Assembly: GCF_020991365.1 (NCBI RefSeq)
Contig: NZ_JAJLRA010000003.1
Location: forward strand, 372,001-436,000
Direction: 5' to 3'
DNA length: 64,000 nt
DNA from: Streptacidiphilus sp. ASG 303
Lineage (GTDB): Bacteria > Actinomycetota > Actinomycetes > Streptomycetales > Streptomycetaceae
The translations under genes and the position numbers were made by a program. Below, in pieces: positions 59,402 through 64,000 of this stretch; the first letter of the stretch is position 1; each line of letters starts with the position of its first letter. The notes below the pieces were generated by a model that saw nothing but the letters and a program-made list of their open reading frames with translations, had not been told where the DNA came from and searched no databases.

Positions 59402-60706
59402 ATGGCCCTGACGCGCCCCCTCCCCCGTGCCCTGGCAGCCGCTCTGGCGTGCGCCGCAGCCGCCGCGGCGGCGCTGCCAGCGGCGCCGTCCGCCGCCGCC
59501 GGTCCCGCCCCGGCCGCGCCGGCCGCGCCGGTCCGGACGGCCGCGGACGGCACCACCGCCGCGGTCCCCGGGGAGCAGGTCTCCGCCCGGGCCCGCGCAG
59601 CGGCGGCCGGGAGCTGGATCGTCACGCTGAAGGCCGCGCTGCAGGCCGACTCCGCCCGGGGCACCCAGGCGGCCGGCCGGGCGGGGCGGGACCTGGTGGC
59701 CCGGTACGGCGGCACCGTCCGGCACGTCTACGGCGCCGCCCTCAACGGCTTCTCCGCCCGTCTCGACGACGACCAGGCGCGGCGCCTCGCCGCCGACCCC
59801 GCCGTCCGCTCGGTCCACCGGGACGCCGTGGTGCACGCCACCGCCGACCGCGCCGCGGGGACCGCCACCCAGGCGGCCCCGCCCTCGTGGGGCCTGGACC
59901 GGATCGACCAGCAGGCCCTGCCGCTGGACTCCGCCTACCGCTACCCCGACACCGCCGGGGCGGGCGTCACCGTGTACGTGGTCGACACCGGCGTGCGGAC
60001 CGGCCACCGGGACTTCGGCGGCCGCGCCTCCTCCGGCTACGACTTCGTCGACGGCGACGCCACCGCCCAGGACGGCAACGGCCACGGCACCCACGTCGCC
60101 GGGACGGCCGCCGGGACCGCCCACGGCGTCGCCAAGCGGGCCGCGGTGGTGGCCGTGCGGGTCCTGGACGACGCGGGCTCGGGCACCGCCTCCGACGTGG
60201 TGGCCGGGATCGACTGGGTGACGGCCCACGCCCGCAGGCCCGCCGTGGCCAACCTGAGCCTCGGCGGGGGCGCGAACGCCGACATCGACGCCGCCGTCCG
60301 CAACTCGGTCGCCGCGGGCATCACGTACACGGTCGCGGCGGGCAACGACGGCGCCGACGCGTCCGGCGGCTCACCGGCCCGGGTCCGCGAGGCCCTGACC
60401 GTCGGCGCGACGGCCAGGGACGACACCCGCGCCGACTACTCCGACTACGGCCCGGCGGTCGACCTCTTCGCCCCCGGGTCCGACATCACCTCGGACTGGG
60501 CCAGCGGCGACACCGCCACCCGGACCGTCTCGGGCACCTCGATGGCGGCGCCCCACGCGGCCGGCGCGGCGGCCCTCTACCTCGCCGGGCACACCGGTGC
60601 CTCCCCGGCGGAGGTGGCGGCCGCGCTCACCGGTGCGGCCACCGGTGGGAGGCTCGCCGGGGTGGGGAGCGGCAGCCCGGACCTGCTGCTGCGGGTCACC
60701 GGTTGA
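59402..60706 (+). CDS. Secreted subtilisin-like serine protease (S8, proteinase K type)
   Basis: A 434-aa pre-pro-enzyme. The signal peptide (about 1-33, LAAALACAAAAAAALPAAPS) is followed by an inhibitor I9 propeptide (about 70-147: GSWIVTLKAALQA, YGAALNGFSARL). The catalytic domain has D195 (YVVDTGV), H228 (GNGHGTHVAG) and S380 (SGTSMAAPHAAGA), with oxyanion-hole Asn in AAGNDGADA. It degrades proteins outside the cell. ATG 59402 has AGGAAG upstream. It ends just before a terminator hairpin. No C-terminal extension beyond the catalytic domain. Confidence 0.95.
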   Translation: MALTRPLPRALAAALACAAAAAAALPAAPSAAAGPAPAAPAAPVRTAADGTTAAVPGEQVSARARAAAAGSWIVTLKAALQADSARGTQAAGRAGRDLVARYGGTVRHVYGAALNGFSARLDDDQARRLAADPAVRSVHRDAVVHATADRAAGTATQAAPPSWGLDRIDQQALPLDSAYRYPDTAGAGVTVYVVDTGVRTGHRDFGGRASSGYDFVDGDATAQDGNGHGTHVAGTAAGTAHGVAKRAAVVAVRVLDDAGSGTASDVVAGIDWVTAHARRPAVANLSLGGGANADIDAAVRNSVAAGITYTVAAGNDGADASGGSPARVREALTVGATARDDTRADYSDYGPAVDLFAPGSDITSDWASGDTATRTVSGTSMAAPHAAGAAALYLAGHTGASPAEVAAALTGAATGGRLAGVGSGSPDLLLRVTG

Positions 60707-60708
60707 CC

Positions 60709-60747
60709 CCGCCGGGGCGGGCGGGGCAGGGCCGCCCGCCCCGGCGG
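60709..60747. terminator. Hairpin directly after the protease gene
   Basis: Perfect 16-bp arms (60709-60724 with 60732-60747) and a 7-nt loop, starting 3 nt after the stop codon; it also faces the convergent gene 60853-61986. Confidence 0.75.
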
Positions 60748-60852
60748 CATCCGCACGCCGCCCCGGGACGGCCCGGGCCGCGCCGGGACGGCCCGGAAGC
60801 CCCGCGCCGGGACGCGGCCCGGGGAGGTGCCCGCACGCCGCCCCGGCGGTCC

Positions 60853-61986
60853 TCAGCCCCGCCCCCGGCCCCGCCCCCGGGTGCGGGCGCGCCGGCGCAG
60901 TCCGGCCGCGGCCAGCGCGACCGCCCCGGCCCCGGCGAGGACCGCCGCCGTCCGCCCGGTGAGGGTCCCGGCGCCGGCGGGCGCACCGGACGGGCCGTCG
61001 GACGGGCCGGACCGCGGCCCGGCGGAGCCCGCCGGCGCGCCGCTCCGGGCGGGCGAGGGGGATCCGGCCGGGCGGGCCGAGTCCGGCAGCGCGGCGCCCG
61101 TCAGCGGCTGCCGCCACACGGAGGTGCCGCGGCCCTCGCTGCCGTACAGCAGCGCCCGGCCGTCCGGCGTGAAGGTGACGCCCTCCCCCTGCCGCTGGAG
61201 GGGCACGTCGACCGGGCCCAGCGGCTGCGGGGCGCCGTTCCGCCAGCGGTAGGCGTCGGCCGAGAAGTAGCCGCGCAGCACCAGCCGGGTGCCGTCCGGG
61301 GAGAAGGCGCCGTCGGTGACCGTCGACGGCACGTCGGCGATGCGGCGGAAGACGTTGACGCCGGACGTCGAGAGCCGCCGGGGGCCCGCGTAGAGGCCGC
61401 CGCCGGAGCCCTGCTTGGAGGCGATGTACACCCGGCCGGTGCGGGGGTGGACCATCAGCGCCTCGGCGTTGCGCGGGCCGTCGGCGTAGCGGACGGTGTA
61501 CCGGACGGCCCGGACGGTCGTGTCGTGCAGCGGGCCCGCGGGCTCGGCGAAGCGGTAGATCCACACCTCCGGCCACCGCCCGCCGAGGTTGTCGCCGATG
61601 TCGGCGAGGTACAGGGCGGGGCGGCCCCGGTCGTCGCGGCCGAGCGAGACCGCCTCGGCGTCGCGCGGGGCGACGCCGGCGAGGGTGACGGTGGCGAGGG
61701 TGCGGCCGGTGCGCCCGTCCACGGCGAAGACGCGGCCGCCGTCGTCGCTGTCGTTGTGGGTCCAGACCACGCCGGGGTGGAGGGCGCTGGCGGCCAGGCC
61801 GCTGGACTCGGTGATGCGGGGGTCGCGGAAGGCGAAGAGGTCCCCGGCGCCGTCCGCGGCCGGGGCCGTCCCGGCCGTGCCGGCCCACAGCGCCGCCGCG
61901 GCTGCCGCCACCGCCGCGGCCCTCGCCCCGGGCCGAGCCGCCCGCCGTTCCGCCCGCCGCTCCCCCGCCCCGCCCCGTCGCTCCAT
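60853..61986 (-). CDS. Surface-anchored propeller-like protein
   Basis: A 377-aa protein. An Arg-rich N-terminus and a hydrophobic signal segment (about 22-42) precede a beta-propeller-like domain (about 48-290; ITESSGLAASALHPGVVWTH, YLADIGDNLGGRW, DGPRNAEALMVHPRTGRVY, QGEGVTFTPDGRALLY). A Pro/Ser/Gly-rich stalk, a membrane helix (about 345-365) and an Arg-rich cytoplasmic tail follow. It is therefore exported and anchored by its C-terminus. The start is ATG 61986, with a weak upstream site. No enzymatic motif is certain. Confidence 0.85.
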   Translation of the reverse strand: MERRGGAGERRAERRAARPGARAAAVAAAAAALWAGTAGTAPAADGAGDLFAFRDPRITESSGLAASALHPGVVWTHNDSDDGGRVFAVDGRTGRTLATVTLAGVAPRDAEAVSLGRDDRGRPALYLADIGDNLGGRWPEVWIYRFAEPAGPLHDTTVRAVRYTVRYADGPRNAEALMVHPRTGRVYIASKQGSGGGLYAGPRRLSTSGVNVFRRIADVPSTVTDGAFSPDGTRLVLRGYFSADAYRWRNGAPQPLGPVDVPLQRQGEGVTFTPDGRALLYGSEGRGTSVWRQPLTGAALPDSARPAGSPSPARSGAPAGSAGPRSGPSDGPSGAPAGAGTLTGRTAAVLAGAGAVALAAAGLRRRARTRGRGRGRG

Positions 61987-62033
61987 GCGCCAAGCCTGGC
62001 ACGGCCCCGGCGCGCGCCGCAGCCGGGTACGGG

Positions 62034-62120
62034 TCAGCGCAGCAGGGCCCCCACCAGCACGGCGAGCAGGAGGAGCAGCAGCGCGGCGGTCACGACGCGG
62101 GTTCGGGTCTTCGGATCCAC
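62034..62120 (-). CDS. 28-aa single-helix membrane microprotein
   Basis: A short frame reading V(GTG)DPKTRTRVVTAALLLLL and on to a hydrophobic segment ending GALLR. The first ten residues are hydrophilic and basic, followed by about 17 hydrophobic ones, so one membrane helix with the N-terminus inside. It lies 10 nt downstream of the ThpR gene on the same strand, so it is probably co-transcribed. Third codon positions are nearly all G/C, supporting coding. A GGAGTAG stretch about 13 nt upstream is a modest Shine-Dalgarno. I think similar tiny proteins occur in Streptomyces but know no function. Confidence 0.6.
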   Translation of the reverse strand: MDPKTRTRVVTAALLLLLLAVLVGALLR

Positions 62121-62130
62121 GGGCCCGAGA

Positions 62131-62760
62131 CTACTCCGGGGTCCCGCCCTCCCCGGCCGGCGGGCGGCCGAGCGTCCAGCTGCGCAGGACGGTGTACCGG
62201 GCGGGCCCGGCGCCGAGGAGGCTCCGCACGAGCTGCACCTCGACGGCCTCCCACTCGGCGCCCCGGAAGCCGGCCAGCTCCGCCGCGAAGGCCCGCAGGT
62301 CGGGCCGGTCCCGGTCCGGGGTGCCGCGCGGGGGGCGGTGGGGGGCGCCGCGCGGGACGCTGCTGCGGGCCAGGGTGAGGTGGGCCCGGTACGGGCGGTC
62401 GTCGTCGGCGGCGGGCGCGCCCGCGCGTCGGGCGGCGGCCTGCACGGAGGCGGCGAGGCGGCGCAGGGCGGGGGTGTCGCCGCGGACCCCGGCCCACAGG
62501 GCCCGGTCGCCGAACCGTCCGCCGCCGGCGAGGCTCAGCCGGTGCGCCTCGTGCCGCCGCGCGGCCCGGGCGAGCCGCTCCTCCAGGTCGGGGAGCGACT
62601 CCTCCGGGACCTCGCCGAGGAAGGCGAGGGTGAGGTGCCAGCTGTCGGGCTCGGTCCAGCGCAGCGGCAGGCCGGCGGCGGCGGCGCGCAGCGCCCGCAC
62701 CTCGGCGTCGAGCTCGGCGAGCGCGGCCCGCGGGGGCGTCACCGCGACGAAGAGCCTCAT
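62131..62760 (-). CDS. thpR: RNA 2',3'-cyclic phosphodiesterase (2'-5' RNA ligase family)
   Basis: A 209-aa member of the 2H phosphoesterase superfamily. The two H-x-T-x motifs are HLTLAF near residue 42 and HLTLAR near residue 126, the catalytic histidines. It opens RNA 2',3'-cyclic phosphates and may ligate or hydrolyse 2'-5' links. MRLFVAVTPP is the typical start; ATG 62760 has GAGGAGGGACGG just before it. The cellular RNA substrate in bacteria is not established. Upstream of the 28-aa microprotein. Confidence 0.93.
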   Translation of the reverse strand: MRLFVAVTPPRAALAELDAEVRALRAAAAGLPLRWTEPDSWHLTLAFLGEVPEESLPDLEERLARAARRHEAHRLSLAGGGRFGDRALWAGVRGDTPALRRLAASVQAAARRAGAPAADDDRPYRAHLTLARSSVPRGAPHRPPRGTPDRDRPDLRAFAAELAGFRGAEWEAVEVQLVRSLLGAGPARYTVLRSWTLGRPPAGEGGTPE

Positions 62761-62916
62761 CCGTCCCTCCTCCCCGGACGTCACCGGGCGTGCTCGGACG
62801 TCCCCGGACGTGCTCGGGCCCTCCCGGGCGTGCCCGGCGGCCGTCCCGCCGGGGCGCCGTCCCGCCGCACCCGGGGGGCTGGCGCCGCCCGGCGGCGACC
62901 CGGTAGGAACAACTGT

Positions 62917-63435
62917 ATGAAGATCCGAACCGGCGGGCCCGACGACGCGCCCGCCCTCCTCGCCCTGCTCGACGACGCCGTCGCCTGGCTCGTCTCCCTC
63001 GGCCGCACCGGCCAGTGGGGCACCGAGCCCTGGTCGGCCCGCCCCGCCGCCGCGGACCGCGTCCGCCGCTACGCCCGCGACCACCTCGTCCGCGTCGCGG
63101 AGACCGGCGACGGCCGCCCGGCGGGCGTCTGCGTCCTCGCCGAGGAGCCGCCGGAGTACGCCCCGCCCGTGGCCGGGCGGGAGCTGTACGTGCGGCTGCT
63201 GGTGACCGACCGGGCCCTGTCCGGGAGCGGCGTCGGCCGGGCCCTGGTGGAGGACGCGGCCGCCGAGGCCCGCCGCCGGGGCATCGCCCTGCTGCGGGTG
63301 GACTGCTACGACGGCGACGACCACCGCCTGGTGCGGCAGTACGAGGCCCTGGGCTTCACCGCGGCCGACGGCTTCACCGTCGAGGTGCCCGGCCGGGAGC
63401 CCTGGCCGGGCCGGATCCTGGAGCGGCGTCCCTGA
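62917..63435 (+). CDS. GNAT-family N-acetyltransferase
   Basis: A 172-aa protein with the GNAT fold. Motif A (V-R-L-L-V-x-D-R-A-L-S-G-S-G-V-G-R-A-L, near 93-111) binds acetyl-CoA, and the VRQYEALGFTAADGF segment near 139-153 is the usual C-terminal motif. WLVSLGRTGQWGTEPWSAR near 24-42 resembles actinobacterial members of unknown substrate. ATG 62917 follows AGGAAC, which can act as Shine-Dalgarno; the same bases also look like a -10. The substrate is unknown. Confidence 0.9.
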   Translation: MKIRTGGPDDAPALLALLDDAVAWLVSLGRTGQWGTEPWSARPAAADRVRRYARDHLVRVAETGDGRPAGVCVLAEEPPEYAPPVAGRELYVRLLVTDRALSGSGVGRALVEDAAAEARRRGIALLRVDCYDGDDHRLVRQYEALGFTAADGFTVEVPGREPWPGRILERRP

Positions 63436-63465
63436 CGCGCCCCGCGCCGGCCCGGCCGGCCGCCC

Positions 63466-64000
63466 TCAGCAGGCGGTGGCCAGCTCCTCGCGCGACTCGC
63501 GGGCCTCGTCGCCGGCCGCGTCGCCGTCCGGGCGGCGCGGCACCAGGGCGACGATCCGCCCGCGGTGCCCGGCGTGCAGGTCCACCCGGACCCGCAGCCC
63601 GGCCGAGCGGGCCAGGACGGCGGCGACGGCGCCGGCCGCGGCGGCCGAGACCAGGCCGCAGGCCAGCAGGCCCACCCGGGGCCCGTACTGCTCGGTGACC
63701 CAGCCGACGACCGGGCTGCCGATCGGCGTGCCGCCCGCGAAGACCAGCATGAACAGGCCCATCACCCGGCCGCGCATCGCGGGGTCGGTCGCGAGCTGCA
63801 CGGTGGTGTTGGCCGTGGTGTTGAAGGTCAGGCCGAGCATGCCGACCAGGGTGAGCAGGGCGGCGAAGAGCCAGTAGCCGGGCGCGAAGGCGGTGACCGC
63901 CTCCAGCAGGCCGAAGCCCAGCGCCGCACCGACCAGCATCCGCAGCCGGGTGGAGCCGCGGCGCGCCGCCAGCAGCGCGCCCGCCAGCGAACCGACCGCC
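63466..64000 (-). CDS. MFS transporter, C-terminal part (runs off the window)
   Basis: The last 177 residues of a major facilitator protein; the gene continues beyond 64000. About four membrane helices are visible (LVGAALGFGLLEAVTAFAPG, WLFAALLTLVGMLGLTF, MGLFMLVFAGGTPIGSPVVG, GLLACGLVSAAAAGAVAAVL), with the conserved loop ATDPAMRGRVMGLFML typical of the enterobactin-exporter-like/DHA3 group. The cytoplasmic tail ends in a Cys. Substrate cannot be told from this part. Confidence 0.9.
   Translation of the reverse strand, partial: AVGSLAGALLAARRGSTRLRMLVGAALGFGLLEAVTAFAPGYWLFAALLTLVGMLGLTFNTTANTTVQLATDPAMRGRVMGLFMLVFAGGTPIGSPVVGWVTEQYGPRVGLLACGLVSAAAAGAVAAVLARSAGLRVRVDLHAGHRGRIVALVPRRPDGDAAGDEARESREELATAC

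Noticed and set aside
59359-62916. Plus-strand open frame upstream of the GNAT gene
   Set aside because: Runs through the protease in another frame and antisense to later genes; the GNAT gene starts at 62917.

Overview
The window is very GC-rich actinobacterial DNA (by eye about three quarters G+C, strong G/C third-codon bias, many GTG and TTG starts). It looks like a Streptomyces chromosome or a close relative. Supporting genes are a DmdR1-type iron regulator, a TPR/HTH developmental-type regulator, actinobacterial-type SerC, PurU, eukaryotic-type Ser/Thr kinases and I-shaped hairpin terminators. No tRNA, rRNA, insertion sequence, prophage or CRISPR array was found.

Layout. (1) 50-16910: a cell-surface glycopolymer locus. 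It holds two Stealth-domain sugar-phosphate transferases (one fused to a GT4 glycosyltransferase), an acyltransferase-3 membrane protein, a polytopic membrane protein, a secreted protein, a GT4 enzyme, a GT2/CDP-glycerol glycerophosphotransferase fusion, a second GT2 enzyme and a UDP-glucose 4-epimerase. Together they could build, decorate and export a phosphate-linked (teichoic-acid-like) wall polymer. (2) 17111-32552: a kinase with a beta-propeller, a TetR regulator, a KAS III-like enzyme, an L,D-transpeptidase, an SGNH hydrolase coupled to an anti-sigma-type ATPase, a STAS protein, an ECF sigma factor with a zinc-finger anti-sigma fusion, PurU, a conserved hypothetical protein, a solute-binding lipoprotein and HemD. 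(3) 32950-44004: a proline-rich membrane protein, an HTH/TPR regulator, a primase-polymerase-domain protein, a BrkB-family membrane protein, DmdR1, a SIS protein, a PAS protein, a SLATT-like membrane protein and an alpha/beta hydrolase.

(4) 44047-52999: a complete FxSxx-COOH peptide-modification system on the minus strand. A 60-aa precursor ends in F-N-S-S-I. It is followed by a radical SAM/SPASM enzyme fused to an HExxH domain, an AAC(3)-type acyltransferase, a TIR-like FxsC protein and a ParA-TIR-NB-ARC-TPR protein. The maturase and acetyltransferase would modify the peptide. The TIR/STAND proteins suggest signalling or defence, which is inference. Next to it, on the plus strand at 53525-53563, sits an isolated 12-codon ORF with its own promoter and a 13-nt perfect anti-16S Shine-Dalgarno sequence.

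(5) 53966-64000: pdxH, a citrate synthase, serC, a divergent MarR/membrane-protein pair with a clear dyad operator, a secreted subtilisin-like protease, a surface-anchored propeller-like protein, a 28-aa membrane microprotein, an RNA 2',3'-cyclic phosphodiesterase, a GNAT acetyltransferase and the end of an MFS transporter. Several genes (galE, tetR, serC, marR) have a -10-like hexamer exactly 6 nt before the start codon, consistent with leaderless transcripts.
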